64,000 bases of DNA from Sphingomonas echinoides (lineage in GTDB: Bacteria > Pseudomonadota > Alphaproteobacteria > Sphingomonadales > Sphingomonadaceae), in contig NZ_JAPYKK010000020.1 of the NCBI RefSeq assembly GCF_029623395.1, forward strand, positions 1 to 64,000. The letters run 5' to 3'. Below are positions 16,337 to 26,181 of this stretch, piece by piece; within the stretch, counting starts at the first letter, position 1; each line of letters opens with the position of its first letter. Under the pieces are notes generated by a model, which ran no database searches, had not been told where the DNA came from, and saw nothing but the letters and a program-made list of their open reading frames with translations. Both the position numbers and the translations under genes were made by a program.

Positions 16337-17446
16337 ATGAAGAAAGGCCTGTTTTTAGCCGCGGCAAGCGGCTTGGCCGTGGTTGGCCTGGCATCCGGTG
16401 CGGCGCTGCTCGCGCAGGATCATTCCGCCGCGACGCCGTCCGACCCCAAGGGTTTCCTGTCGCAGCCGCTGGTCACCTCGATCTACACCGCCGACCCTTC
16501 GGCGCACGTGTTCGGTGGCAAGATCTACGTCTACCCCAGCCACGACATCCCGACTCCGACCGCGGACGATGATCTCGGCAACCAATATGCGATGCGCGAC
16601 TACCGCGTGCTGCGGATGGACCGGATCGGCGGCAAGGTCACGATCGGCCCGGTCGCGCTCGACGTGAAGCAGGTCCCCTGGGCCTCGCAGCAGATGTGGG
16701 CGCCCGACGCCGCCTATAAGAACGGAATGTACTATCTGTACTTCCCGGCGCGTGACAAGACCAAGGACAAGAACGGCCTCGGCAAGTTCATGATCGGCGT
16801 TGCGACCTCGAAGAACCCGATGGGTCCGTTCAAGGCCGACCCCAAGCCGATCGCGGGTGCGTTCTCGATGGACCCGGCGGTGTTCACCGACACCGACGGC
16901 AAGGCGTACATGTACTTCGGCGGGATCTGGGGCGGCCAGCTCCAGCGCTGGAAGGACGGCAAGTTCGATCCCAACGGCAGCGATACCGATCTCGGGCAGG
17001 ACACGCAGCCCGCGCTGACCGGCAAGGTCGCGCGGATGAACCCCGACATGAAGAGCCTCGCCGAAACGCCACGCGACGCGGTGATCCTCGACGCGAACGG
17101 CAAGCCGATCCTTGGCGGCGACCATGAGAAGCGCTTCTTCGAGGCGTCGTGGGTGTTCAAGCGCGGCGGGCAATATTACTACACCTACTCGACCGGCGAC
17201 ACGCACTTCCTCAACTATGCGACCGGCACCAACCCGTACGGTCCGTTCACCTATCGCGGGCATTTCCTGCTGCCGGTGCAGGGCTGGACGACGCACCATT
17301 CGATCATCCAGACCGGTGGCAAATGGTGGCTGTTCTATGCGGACACCCAGCTGAGCAACAAGAACCACCTCCGCAACGTCAAGGTCACCGAACTCCGCTT
17401 CAACACGGACGGCACGATCCAGACGATCGATCCGCTGGTAAAGTAA
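16337..17446 (+). CDS. GH43 family glycoside hydrolase (beta-xylosidase/arabinosidase-like)
   Basis: The 369-residue protein starts MKKGLFLAAASGLAVVG behind GGGAGAAG. Its hydrophobic N-terminus looks like a signal peptide. The five-bladed propeller signatures are present: ADPSAHVFGGKIYVYPSHD (catalytic base Asp), SMDPAVFTDTDGKAYMYFGG (transition-state Asp) and RFFEASWVFKRGG (catalytic acid Glu). The enzyme probably releases xylose or arabinose from xylo-oligosaccharides outside the cytoplasm. It is directly followed by xylB and xylA, which would metabolise the xylose. Confidence 0.9.
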   Translation: MKKGLFLAAASGLAVVGLASGAALLAQDHSAATPSDPKGFLSQPLVTSIYTADPSAHVFGGKIYVYPSHDIPTPTADDDLGNQYAMRDYRVLRMDRIGGKVTIGPVALDVKQVPWASQQMWAPDAAYKNGMYYLYFPARDKTKDKNGLGKFMIGVATSKNPMGPFKADPKPIAGAFSMDPAVFTDTDGKAYMYFGGIWGGQLQRWKDGKFDPNGSDTDLGQDTQPALTGKVARMNPDMKSLAETPRDAVILDANGKPILGGDHEKRFFEASWVFKRGGQYYYTYSTGDTHFLNYATGTNPYGPFTYRGHFLLPVQGWTTHHSIIQTGGKWWLFYADTQLSNKNHLRNVKVTELRFNTDGTIQTIDPLVK

Positions 17447-17454
17447 GGCAGGCG

Positions 17455-18909
17455 ATGTTTCTCGGAATCGATATCGGCACGTCGGGCGTCAAGGCCGTCG
17501 TCCTCGACACCCATGGCGCGGTCGTCGGTCAGGGCGTCGCCGCGCTGACCGTCCAGCGTCCCCAGCCTTTGTGGTCCGAACAGGACCCCGAGGATTGGTG
17601 GAAGGCGACCAGCGCCGCGGTCCTCGCGATCGATCCGGGCGTCCGGCGTTCGGTGCGCGGGATCGGGCTCGCCGGGCAGATGCACGGCGCGACCCTGCTC
17701 GGCGCGGACGACAAGCCCCTGCGTCCCGCGATCCTGTGGAACGACGGACGCTCCTTCGCCGAATGCGCCGCGCTGGAAGAGGCGACGGGGGACTTCCGTA
17801 CGGTCGGCGGCAACATCGTGATGCCGGGCTTCACCGCCCCCAAGCTCGAATGGGTCCGCCGCCACGAGCCCGAGATCTTCGCGCAAGTCACGACCGTCCT
17901 GCTTCCCAAGGATTACGTCCGGCTGCGGATGACCGGCGAGAAGGCCTCCGACATGTCGGATTCGGCGGGCACCTTGTGGCTCGACGTCGCGGGCCGCCGC
18001 TGGAGCGAGACGCTCCTCGCCGCGTGCGGGCTGACCGAGGCGCAGATGCCGCGGCTGGTCGAGGGCACCGACGTTGCGGGCACGCTGCGCGCCGACATCG
18101 CCGAAGCCTGGGGCATTCCGCAGGTCCCGGTCGCGGGTGGCGCTGGCGACAATGCCGGTGGTGCTGCCGGCGTCGGCGTCGTCACCGATGGCAAGGCGTT
18201 GCTGTCGCTCGGCACGTCGGGGGTGATCTTCGTCGCCAACGATCAGTTCCGCCCCAACCCGGCGCGCGCGGTCCATGCGTTCTGCCACTGCCTGCCCGAC
18301 ATGTGGCACCAGATGTCGGTCCACCTCAGCGCCGCCTCGTGCATCGACTGGGTCGCCCGCCTCACCGGCGCGACCGGCGCCGCCGAACTGTTCCAGCGCG
18401 CCGAGGCGGCTGGCGTCGCGAACGGTCCCGAGGGTTTCCTCCCCTATCTCTCGGGCGAGCGCACGCCGCACAACGATGCGCAGGTCCGCGGCGCGTTCTA
18501 CGGCCTCGACAATGACACCGACGCCAACCGGCTCGCGCAGGCGGTCCTCGAAGGCGTCGCCTTCGCGCTCGCCGACGGGCTCGACGTGCTGCGCGAAGCG
18601 GGCACCGAAGTCGCCGAACTCGCGGTCATCGGCGGCGGCGCCCGCTCGCGCTACTGGGGCGAGACGCTCGCGGCGGCGATGGACGTACCCCTCGTCTATC
18701 TCCAGGGCGGCGAAGTCGGCCCCGCGCTCGGCGCGGCGCGGCTCGCGCAACTCGCGGTCGACGGCGGCACCCCAGCCGAGGTTTGCGTCGCCCCACCCGT
18801 TTCGCACCGCATCACCCCCAATGCGGAATTGACCGCACGGCTCGCCCCCAAGAAAGCTGCGTTCCGTGCCGCCTACGCCGCAATTTCCCCCCTCACCGCA
18901 TCCAACTGA
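17455..18909 (+). CDS. xylB: Xylulokinase
   Basis: The 484-residue FGGY-family kinase starts [18 protein letters not shown], eight bases after the GH43 stop. It has the hexokinase-fold motifs: [28 protein letters not shown] (catalytic Asp), [12 protein letters not shown] and [17 protein letters not shown]. It phosphorylates D-xylulose made by XylA to xylulose 5-phosphate for the pentose phosphate route. An alternative sugar kinase role is unlikely given xylA next door. Confidence 0.95.
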   Translation: MFLGIDIGTSGVKAVVLDTHGAVVGQGVAALTVQRPQPLWSEQDPEDWWKATSAAVLAIDPGVRRSVRGIGLAGQMHGATLLGADDKPLRPAILWNDGRSFAECAALEEATGDFRTVGGNIVMPGFTAPKLEWVRRHEPEIFAQVTTVLLPKDYVRLRMTGEKASDMSDSAGTLWLDVAGRRWSETLLAACGLTEAQMPRLVEGTDVAGTLRADIAEAWGIPQVPVAGGAGDNAGGAAGVGVVTDGKALLSLGTSGVIFVANDQFRPNPARAVHAFCHCLPDMWHQMSVHLSAASCIDWVARLTGATGAAELFQRAEAAGVANGPEGFLPYLSGERTPHNDAQVRGAFYGLDNDTDANRLAQAVLEGVAFALADGLDVLREAGTEVAELAVIGGGARSRYWGETLAAAMDVPLVYLQGGEVGPALGAARLAQLAVDGGTPAEVCVAPPVSHRITPNAELTARLAPKKAAFRAAYAAISPLTASN

Positions 18910-18929
18910 CCTTTCGAAGGAGCGCCCCA

Positions 18930-20240
18930 ATGGCCAATGATTTCTTTGCCGACATCCCCCAGATCAGCTTCAAGGGGCCCGAGACCGACGACGAGCTGGC
19001 GTACCGCTATTACGACAAGGACCGGGTCGTCATGGGCAAGCGGATGGAAGACCATCTGCGCTTCGCCGCGTGCTTCTGGCACACCTTCTGCTGGCCGGGG
19101 TCGGACGTGTTCGGTGGCGGCACGTTCAACCGCCCGTGGCATGCAGGCGCGAACGACGCGGCAGCAGCGGCGGCCAAGCGTGAAGTCGCGTTCGACTTCT
19201 TCACCAAGCTCGACATCCCCTTCTACGCGTTCCACGACGTCGACGTGATGGCGGATGCCGCCAACATCACCGAGCATCGCCGCAACTTCGCAGAAGCGGT
19301 CGATCATCTCGAGAAGCTCCAGGCCTCGTCGGGCCGCAAGCTGTTGTGGGGCACCGCCAACCTGTTCAGCCACCCGCGCTTCGCCGCCGGTGGTGCTACC
19401 AACCCCAACCCGGAAGTGTACGCGTTCGGCGCGATGCAGGTGCGTGACGCGCTCGAAGCGACGCATCGCCTCGGCGGCGCGAACTACGTCCTGTGGGGCG
19501 GTCGCGAGGGTTACGAGACGCTGCTCAACACCGACATGAAGCGCGAGCTCGACAATTTCGGGCGCTTCCTGTCGCTCGTCGTCGAGCATAAACACAAGAT
19601 CGGCTTCACCGGCACGATCCTGATCGAGCCAAAGCCGTTCGAGCCGACCAAGCACCAGTATGATTTCGACACCGCGACGGTGTACGGCTTCCTCAAGCGC
19701 TACGGCCTCGAGAATGAAGTGAAGGTCAACATCGAGGCGAACCACGCGACCCTCGCCAGCCACACCTTCGAGCATGAGATCGCGACCGCTGCCGCGCTCG
19801 GCATCTTCGGCTCGATCGACGCGAACCGCGGCGATCCGCAGAATGGCTGGGATACCGACCAGTTCCCCAACTCGGTCGAGGAACTGACGCTCGCCAATCT
19901 CGAAATCATCCGCGCGGGCGGCTTCACCACCGGCGGGTTCAACTTCGACGCCAAGGTCCGCCGTCAGTCGATGGACGCGGTCGACCTGTTCCACGGTCAT
20001 GTCGGCGCGATCGACGTCGTCGCCAAGGGCCTGCTCAATGCGGCAGCACTGATCGAGGACGGTCGCCTCGATGCGATCAAGACCGAGCGCTATGCCGGCT
20101 GGGATGCGGACTTCGGCCAGAAGGTCGGTGGTCTCGATCTGGCAGGCATCGCGGATCTCGCGGTCGAGCACAGCATCGACCCGCAGCCGCGCTCGGGTCG
20201 CCAGGAGCGGATCGAGAATCTGATCAACCGCTTCATCTGA
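18930..20240 (+). CDS. xylA: Xylose isomerase
   Basis: The 436-residue protein has the class II XylA length and motifs: [17 protein letters not shown], catalytic His102 in [43 protein letters not shown] and [19 protein letters not shown]. It converts D-xylose to D-xylulose in the cytoplasm with divalent metal. The ATG at 18930 follows GAAGGAG. It is the last gene of the operon and is followed by a strong terminator. The isomerase route, rather than the Caulobacter xylose dehydrogenase route, is therefore used here. Confidence 0.97.
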   Translation: MANDFFADIPQISFKGPETDDELAYRYYDKDRVVMGKRMEDHLRFAACFWHTFCWPGSDVFGGGTFNRPWHAGANDAAAAAAKREVAFDFFTKLDIPFYAFHDVDVMADAANITEHRRNFAEAVDHLEKLQASSGRKLLWGTANLFSHPRFAAGGATNPNPEVYAFGAMQVRDALEATHRLGGANYVLWGGREGYETLLNTDMKRELDNFGRFLSLVVEHKHKIGFTGTILIEPKPFEPTKHQYDFDTATVYGFLKRYGLENEVKVNIEANHATLASHTFEHEIATAAALGIFGSIDANRGDPQNGWDTDQFPNSVEELTLANLEIIRAGGFTTGGFNFDAKVRRQSMDAVDLFHGHVGAIDVVAKGLLNAAALIEDGRLDAIKTERYAGWDADFGQKVGGLDLAGIADLAVEHSIDPQPRSGRQERIENLINRFI

Positions 20241-20268
20241 TCGGTCGCCCCGATCGGGCAAACGGAAA

Positions 20269-20303
20269 GGGCCGCGAGCAGACATGCTCGCGGCCCTTTT
20301 TTT
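20269..20303 (+). terminator. Rho-independent terminator after xylA
   Basis: The perfect 12-base stem GGGCCGCGAGCA / TGCTCGCGGCCC with a GACA loop is followed by seven T. It lies 28 bases after the xylA stop and ends the GH43-xylB-xylA transcript. Confidence 0.95.
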
Positions 20304-20472
20304 GCGGTGGTCGGCGAGCGAGGACTTCAGCTTGACCCGTTCGTTTCGCGCGGATGAACGACGATGGGCGTTTCCTACCCGTCCGCACCGTATCCTCGCT
20401 GCCGACTGAAAAGGGACGCGAGCTGGTGGAGGCTGGTCGGTGGTCGTGCAAAAGCGAACCATTATACGATAA

Positions 20473-21282
20473 CTATATATTGTTAATTGGACGTCCGAGG
20501 GACAATTTGTTCAGCGACGCAGGCTGGCCCGGGTCCGGTTCGTAGTTCGTCAATTGCACCTGTTGCCCCGGCTCAAAAGCCTGAGATACGGGCGGAACGC
20601 CACGCACGACGGCGGTTCGCAGCAGGAGATCCTTTAAATAGATAATCGCTTCTTCACGCGGCATTGGATCGGGGACGACATTGTAAGCTTTAGCATGCCG
20701 GAAGCTATTCGCTGTCCGGGTCAATTGCTTGATGCGCTTCTGTTCCGCCTTGAACGCCCGATGCATCTTATGTTCGCCGCCGTGGAAATCTTTGAGGGAC
20801 TCCCACGACCGATAGATGTCGATCCAAGGTGTGTCTGGTGTCAGGTCGGAAAAAGCTGCTCGGAGCCTGCGATCGCTTTCTGCTTTTGCGAGCAGCTCGC
20901 TGAACTCGTCCGGGCTAGCCCAGTCCTCCATCCGCTTGTGGGCAAAGATCGATAGTAGGTGTGTTTGCCGAGACATGTCGTAACGTCCATCAGCTTTAAA
21001 CCTATACACAGTGCCGGGCTCGATCGCATGGCATCCGTCGATAGCGTCTAAACAGCCCCTAATTAGGTTTATGTCACCGACCGCCAACTGGAACGCGTCT
21101 ATTGCCGTCGCCGCCCCGCCCCACCTTTGAGTCCGAAGAACATGAACATTATTTATCATCGCGAAAAAGAAGCTGGCGGGGGATTTGATCGAGTGGTTGA
21201 TCTTGCTCGCGAGGTTCGTGAGGTTGAATGTATCCCCTTCCAGTTGAACGCCCCATTTTGATGACATCGTAACGATCTGCAT
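20473..21282 (-). CDS. Protein of unknown function, probable accessory gene
   Basis: I do not recognise this 269-residue protein. It starts MQIVTMSSKWGVQLEG behind a very good ribosome binding site (AGGAGGCAGAATG). No signal peptide or long membrane segment is clear. It contains RYDMSRQTHLLSIFAHKRM and a charged helical stretch KMHRAFKAEQKRIKQLTRT. Its base composition is clearly less GC-rich than the neighbours, with AT-rich flanks (for example near 20460-20485), which suggests recent acquisition. It stands alone, converging on the xylose operon. Confidence 0.6.
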   Translation of the reverse strand: MQIVTMSSKWGVQLEGDTFNLTNLASKINHSIKSPASFFFAMINNVHVLRTQRWGGAATAIDAFQLAVGDINLIRGCLDAIDGCHAIEPGTVYRFKADGRYDMSRQTHLLSIFAHKRMEDWASPDEFSELLAKAESDRRLRAAFSDLTPDTPWIDIYRSWESLKDFHGGEHKMHRAFKAEQKRIKQLTRTANSFRHAKAYNVVPDPMPREEAIIYLKDLLLRTAVVRGVPPVSQAFEPGQQVQLTNYEPDPGQPASLNKLSLGRPINNI

Positions 21283-21484
21283 TCTGCCTCCTACCTATTT
21301 AGGCGTTGCAAAACAGACTTCATTGCAACTTCGCGGACAACCGCTTTCGGGCATCATGATTTTGGGCGACGACGTCCGCATCTGGGCGTTTCCAGTCAGA
21401 ACGCCTCATTCCCCGATCCGCCAATTCCAGACGTCGTGACGAGCTGTTCGGAAACCGTCGCGCGCAAAACGCGCAACGCCCGTC

Positions 21485-22195
21485 TCACTTCCCTCGCCGC
21501 GCGGCTGTTGCAACCATCGCCGAACCCGTTTGCCCCCCGCCCGAGGCCGAAGCCCCCGGCGCACCCCCCATGCTCGCCATGCGGTTGGCCGGCACGCTTG
21601 CGGCGCGCCACGCGTCATAGGCGGCGAAGAAATCCGTGAAAGGCTTCTCGAGCACCGGCAGACGGTCCGAAGCAAAGGACGGAAAGGTCGCTGGCGTCGA
21701 TGTCGCGCTGTCGGCGAGGGTGGCGGCGGCGGCGCGGCAGAAGGGCTCGCGGACCTGGGACTGGGAGAAGAAATTGTAGAGCCGCGTCATCTGGTCATCG
21801 TAGCGGTCCTGCCACGCGCCGCCTTGCGCCTTATACTCGGCGGACAGCCGCGCCTGCGCCGTCTGGAGCAGCGCTTTCTGACGGGTCAGCAGCGCATTGT
21901 AGCTCGCCACAATCCTGTCTTCGTCCGCCCCCCGGCACGCGAGCGCGGCGACGTTCAGCGCAGCCCGCAAATGCCAGACCGTGCCGTCGGCGGAAAGATT
22001 GCGATTGGGCGTGAGATAGCGGCCATCGCTCATGCGCGGGGGAGTCCGCATGCCGACATAGGCCCCGGCCGGCATGGTCGGTTGCAGCGGCGCAGGCACG
22101 GGCGGCGGTGGGAGCGCCGTGACGATCCGCGGCTTGTGGCTGCACGCGGAGAGCAGGGCGAGGCTGATCGCGGGGAAAGCAAGAAAACGGCGCAT
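21485..22195 (-). CDS. Putative lipoprotein, unknown function
   Basis: The 236-residue protein begins MRRFLAFPAISLALLSACSHKP, with a clear lipobox (LLSAC). A proline-rich linker (PPPPVPAPLQPTMPAG) is followed by a helical region (NALLTRQKALLQTAQARL) and a Gly/Ser-rich tail. The frame is open 21 codons further upstream, but the lipobox fixes the start at 22195. It lies after mocA in the same direction, with a gap of about 120 bases. Its role is not known. Confidence 0.65.
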   Translation of the reverse strand: MRRFLAFPAISLALLSACSHKPRIVTALPPPPVPAPLQPTMPAGAYVGMRTPPRMSDGRYLTPNRNLSADGTVWHLRAALNVAALACRGADEDRIVASYNALLTRQKALLQTAQARLSAEYKAQGGAWQDRYDDQMTRLYNFFSQSQVREPFCRAAAATLADSATSTPATFPSFASDRLPVLEKPFTDFFAAYDAWRAASVPANRMASMGGAPGASASGGGQTGSAMVATAARRGK

Positions 22196-22314
22196 GGCAT
22201 ACTCGTCGTTGAGACCGTCGGCATCGCGCGCCTGTGGGATCGCCATCGGCCGCGACACGGGGACCCTACGGCATCAGGGTCGCGATCGGCTACACCGGAG
22301 TTACGCGGCCTACC

Positions 22315-22899
22315 TCACCGCAAGCTGCGCAACCGCGCCAGATCCTCGGGCCGGTCGACGTCGAGCAACTCCGCTTCGGGCGCGATCACGTGCCGCCCCG
22401 CCCGCACCATCGCGCGCGCGCCTTCGTCGCCTTCCAGCGTCAGCAACGCCTCGAACTGATCCGCCCCGAACACCGCAGGCGGCGTCGGATGCACGCCGTT
22501 GCTCGATGCGATCACCGCATCCCGTCCCGCGGCCGCCTCCAGCAGTCGGTAGATGTGCGTTGCGGTCACGCGCGGCATGTCCGCTAGCGCGATCACCACC
22601 GCCTCGCACCCGATCTCGCGCGCCGCCGCTACGCCGAGCTTGACCGAGCCCGACATGCCGTCCCCCGGATCGTCATTGTGGATCACGCGGTAACCACGGC
22701 TGGCAAAGTCGAGGTCCGACCCCGAGCAGACCGCCAGCCGCGCCTTGAACGGCATCGCTTCCAGCGCAGTCACGACATGGAAGGCGAGCGGCTTGCCGAG
22801 GAAGTCCTGCTGGAGCTTGTCCACATCCCCGAACCGCACCGATCGCCCCGCCGCGAGGAGAATCAGCACGCACTGTTCGGGGGTCAGCATCGCGGTCAT
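22315..22899 (-). CDS. mocA: MobA-like molybdenum cofactor nucleotidyltransferase
   Basis: The 194-residue protein has the nucleotidyltransferase core of the MobA/MocA family: LILLAAGRSVRFG, DKLQQDFLGKPLAFHV, and ALADMPRVTATHIYRLL. It probably transfers CMP (or GMP) to molybdopterin to make the dinucleotide cofactor. It overlaps xdhC by four bases and lies at the end of the molybdenum hydroxylase operon, so it should serve those enzymes, and the xanthine-oxidase-type partners favour cytidylylation. The choice between CMP and GMP is inferred. Confidence 0.85.
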   Translation of the reverse strand: MTAMLTPEQCVLILLAAGRSVRFGDVDKLQQDFLGKPLAFHVVTALEAMPFKARLAVCSGSDLDFASRGYRVIHNDDPGDGMSGSVKLGVAAAREIGCEAVVIALADMPRVTATHIYRLLEAAAGRDAVIASSNGVHPTPPAVFGADQFEALLTLEGDEGARAMVRAGRHVIAPEAELLDVDRPEDLARLRSLR

Positions 22900-23828
22900 C
22901 CCTTCTTGCGCTGATCCGCATTGAACGCGCCGACCATCGCCGCCGCGATCGACAGCGCGATTTCTGCCGGGCCGACCGCGCCGATGTCGATCCCGACCGG
23001 TGCGTCGATCCGGTCGAGGTCCGCCTCGGACACGCCCGCCGCCGCAAGCCGCTCGCGCCGCGCGGCATGGCTTCGGCGCGAGCCGAGCGCCCCGACATAG
23101 GCGGTCGGATGCGCCAGCGCCGCGATCAGCGCGGGATCGTCGATCTTGGTATCGTGGCTGAGCGTTACCACTGCGGTTGCGGGGCCGGGATCGAGTGCCT
23201 CGACCGCCTCGTCGGGCCAGCGATCGTCGAGCGTGACGCCGGGGAATCGCTCCTCGGTGAGGAAGCGCGCACGCGGGTCGATCACGGTCGTCGCGATCCC
23301 CATCTCGCGCGTCAGCCCCGCGAGCGCCTGCGCGATCTGCACCGCGCCGACGATCAGCAACCGGCGCGGGGGATCATAGCGGTTGACGAACGCCGCGCCC
23401 TCCTGCGGGCGCAGCGAGCTCTGGCCCGACGCGAGATCGGTCACGACCTGCAACGCCTTGCCGTCATCGCGCGCTTCGGCGATCCGGTCGAACAGTTCGG
23501 GGTCGAAGCCTTCCGCCGACACCGGCTGGACCAGCACCGAGATCTCGCCCCCGCACGGTAGCCCGACTTCCCACGCGGCGGCATCCGCGATGCCGTAGTT
23601 CTTGAGCTGGAACGGCGCGCCCGCGATCACCTCGGCGGCGGTCGTGAGGATGTCGTTCTCGACGCACCCGCCCGACACGGAGCCTTCAAACCGCCCATCC
23701 GCATGGACCAGCATATGGCTCCCGCGCGGACGCGGCGCGGAGCCCCAGGTCGACACTACGGTGGCGAGCGCGAGCGGTGCGCCCTTCCACTGGGTGGCGG
23801 CATTCAGCACGGAATCATTGTCAGCCAT
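22896..23828 (-). CDS. XdhC/CoxI family molybdoenzyme maturation factor
   Basis: The 310-residue protein starts MADNDSVLNAATQWKG. It has the XdhC_CoxI motif (ATVVSTWGSAPRPRGSHM, SVSGGCVENDIL) and a C-terminal Rossmann-like domain (LLIVGAVQIAQALAGL, ALGSRRSHAARRERL). Such proteins bind and sulfurate the Mo cofactor and insert it into xanthine-oxidase-family enzymes. The frame is open upstream through a palindromic repeat (MGNRHAPLPGPLPQAGEG); that is repeat sequence, not XdhC. The GAGGGAG ribosome binding site of the ATG at 23828 is formed by the end of that repeat. Confidence 0.9.
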   Translation of the reverse strand: MADNDSVLNAATQWKGAPLALATVVSTWGSAPRPRGSHMLVHADGRFEGSVSGGCVENDILTTAAEVIAGAPFQLKNYGIADAAAWEVGLPCGGEISVLVQPVSAEGFDPELFDRIAEARDDGKALQVVTDLASGQSSLRPQEGAAFVNRYDPPRRLLIVGAVQIAQALAGLTREMGIATTVIDPRARFLTEERFPGVTLDDRWPDEAVEALDPGPATAVVTLSHDTKIDDPALIAALAHPTAYVGALGSRRSHAARRERLAAAGVSEADLDRIDAPVGIDIGAVGPAEIALSIAAAMVGAFNADQRKKG

Positions 23829-23833
23829 CTCTA

Positions 23834-23945
23834 CTCCCTCTCCCGCTTGCGGGAGAGGGCCGGGGAGAGGGGCGTGCCGGTTACCCACCGTCGCCCTTCT
23901 CGCCCTGCCCTCTCCCCGCCCCTCTCCCGCAAGCGGGAGAGGGAG
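23834..23945. repeat. 112-base palindromic element between Mo subunit and xdhC genes
   Basis: Two 38-base arms (23834-23871 and 23908-23945) are inverted repeats with a single mismatch around a 36-base loop. Each arm contains its own hairpin (CTCTCCCGCTTGCGGGAGAG). The element fills almost the whole space between the second Mo subunit gene and xdhC. It supplies the ribosome binding site of xdhC. Confidence 0.93.
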
Positions 23946-23948
23946 AAA

Positions 23949-26156
23949 TCACATATCCGGCAATCCGCCGAGGATCTTGTCGAGCGTCAACGGGAAATCG
24001 CGCACCCGCACCCCGCACGCATTGTAGATCGCGTTGGTCACCGCGGCCCCCGCGCCCGAGATCGACAATTCGCCCAGCCCCTTCACCCCGATCGGGTTGG
24101 CGTGCCGGTCGATATGCTCGACGAACAGCACGTCGAGCGGCGGCACGTCGGCATGGCTGGGGATGTGATACTCACCGAGGTCATGATTGACGAACGCGCC
24201 GTGCCGCTGGTCGAGCACCGCTTCTTCCATCAGCGCATAACCGATCCCCCAGATCATCCCGCCGATCGCCTGGCTCCGCGCAAGCTTGGCGTTAAGGATC
24301 CGCCCCGCCTCGAACACACCGAGCATCCGCCGCACGCGGACTTCGCCGGTCACGCTGTTGACCGCGACCTCGGCGAATTGCGCGCCGTGCGCGGCCTGGC
24401 TGAAGGTCTTGGCATTGCTCCCCTGGCTAATCTTGCCGAGCGCCGCGAGCGGCTCGCTCCCGACCAGCTCGGACAGCGGCACCCGGCGGTTGCCCGCGAT
24501 CGCATGGCCGTCCTTGAGCGTCATGTCCTTGGGGTCCGCCTGCATCCGCTCGGCGAGCGTCGCGACGATATCCTCGCACGCGAGCGCGACCGACGATCCG
24601 GCGCTCGCCGCGCCGAACGACCCGCCCGATCCGGCGCCCGGCGGCAGATCGGTATCGCCCAGAATCACGTCGACGCAATCCATCGGCAAACCGAGCGATT
24701 CCGCCGCAATCTGGCCGAGAATCGTGTACGTTCCGGTACCAATATCGGTCATATCGGTCTCAATTCGCGCGCGTCCGTCGGGCGAAAGCGTCACGCGCGC
24801 CTGTGAATCGACCAGCAGGTTGATCCGGACCGCGGCCGCCATCCCCATCCCGATCAGCCATTCGCCGTCGCGCACTTGCCCCGGCTGCGACGCACGGTTG
24901 GCCCAGCCGAACCGCTCCGCGCCCTTGTCGAGACACTCCACCAGCGCGCGTGTCGAGAACGGCGCGCCTGTCATCGGGTCGACCGGCGGCTCATTAAGTT
25001 TGCGAAAATCAATGGGATCGCGCCCGAGCGCCTCGGCCAGCTCATCGATCGCGGTCTCGAGCGCGAGCATCCCGACTGCCTCACCCGGCGCGCGCACCGC
25101 GCCCGCCTGCACCATGTCGAGCGTGACGATCTTGTGCGTGAAGTGCCGCACCGGCGCATCGTACAAGGCGATCGACCCCAGCGCGACCGGCTCCATGAAC
25201 CCGCCATCCGGCCCCTGGCTCACCACGCTGTCATGCGCCAGCGCGGTCAATTTGCCATCCTTATCAGCGGCTAAGCGGATCCGCTGATGCGTATCGGTGC
25301 GACGATAGACGTTGTGGAACAGCTGTGATCGCGCCATCGCGATCTTCACCGGGCGCCCGACCTTTTGCGCCGCGATCGCCGCAAGCACCGCCTCCGGCCC
25401 GAGCATTTTCCCGCCAAAACCACCGCCAATATAAGGCGATAGGATACGAACCTTGTCCGCTTCGATCCCGACCGACTTTGCCAGAATGCCCTTGGCGGCA
25501 TGCAGGATCTGCAAGCTGGAATGGAGCGTGAGCGTGTCGCCCTCCCACACCGCGACCGACGCGTGCGGCTCCATCGCCGCATGTACCTGATTCGGCGTGG
25601 TATAAACCTGGTCGATCGTCACCGCGGCATCGGCCATCGCCGCGTCGATATCGCCCTTGGCCATATCCTGCAGGCGCGAGTCCTTCGGCGGACCGCTGGC
25701 ATCGCCGACCCCCGCCATCGTATCGAAATGTCCCTGTTCGGGCGCGATCGTCATCGTCACCGATTTCGCCGCGTCGCGCGCTGCCTCGAAGCTGGTTGCG
25801 ACTGCGACGCCAACGATTTGATCCCAATGGTCAATTTCGTCGTTGCCGGCGTGCGCAGGGACGAAGGCGGCGGCCTGACGCGGAATGCGGGGGTCGTCGA
25901 CGATCACGTCGAGAACCCCCGGCAAACCCCGCGCGGTATCGGTATCGAAGCCGGTGATCCTACCCTTGGCAGCGGGTGCGGTGATCAGATAGCCGTACGC
26001 TACCTCCCCCGCGAGCGGATGTTCATAGCCATAGCGCGCGACACCGCTGACCTTGAGCGCGCCCTCGCTCCGGTCGAGCCCGGCGCCGAGCACCCCCTGG
26101 ACGCCACGCTCCAGCGCGAGACCGGAGTGATCGGCGTCCATTTTGAAATCGGCCAT
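23949..26156 (-). CDS. Xanthine-dehydrogenase-family molybdopterin-binding subunit (second paralogue)
   Basis: The 735-residue protein starts MADFKMDADHSGLALERG. It has the aldehyde oxidase a/b hammerhead (EGALKVSGVARYGYEHP) and the large Mo-cofactor domain with GGGFGGKMLGPEA, GAVRAPGEAVGMLALE and the catalytic Glu in VKGLGELSISGAG. It oxidises aldehydes or N-heterocycles using the Mo-dinucleotide cofactor. It lies 25 bases after a 741-residue paralogue in the same operon. A frame extension beyond 26156 overlaps the paralogue's end and is rejected. Confidence 0.9.
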   Translation of the reverse strand: MADFKMDADHSGLALERGVQGVLGAGLDRSEGALKVSGVARYGYEHPLAGEVAYGYLITAPAAKGRITGFDTDTARGLPGVLDVIVDDPRIPRQAAAFVPAHAGNDEIDHWDQIVGVAVATSFEAARDAAKSVTMTIAPEQGHFDTMAGVGDASGPPKDSRLQDMAKGDIDAAMADAAVTIDQVYTTPNQVHAAMEPHASVAVWEGDTLTLHSSLQILHAAKGILAKSVGIEADKVRILSPYIGGGFGGKMLGPEAVLAAIAAQKVGRPVKIAMARSQLFHNVYRRTDTHQRIRLAADKDGKLTALAHDSVVSQGPDGGFMEPVALGSIALYDAPVRHFTHKIVTLDMVQAGAVRAPGEAVGMLALETAIDELAEALGRDPIDFRKLNEPPVDPMTGAPFSTRALVECLDKGAERFGWANRASQPGQVRDGEWLIGMGMAAAVRINLLVDSQARVTLSPDGRARIETDMTDIGTGTYTILGQIAAESLGLPMDCVDVILGDTDLPPGAGSGGSFGAASAGSSVALACEDIVATLAERMQADPKDMTLKDGHAIAGNRRVPLSELVGSEPLAALGKISQGSNAKTFSQAAHGAQFAEVAVNSVTGEVRVRRMLGVFEAGRILNAKLARSQAIGGMIWGIGYALMEEAVLDQRHGAFVNHDLGEYHIPSHADVPPLDVLFVEHIDRHANPIGVKGLGELSISGAGAAVTNAIYNACGVRVRDFPLTLDKILGGLPDM

Positions 26157-26181
26157 GATGTTCCCCGCGCGCGGCCTGCCC

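Noticed and set aside
23829..23888. N-terminal extension of XdhC made of repeat sequence (HAPLPGPLPQAGEG)
   Set aside because: Unlike in pccA, bioB and the mutase, native coding sequence does not exist upstream of the repeat, and a good start with a ribosome binding site follows it.
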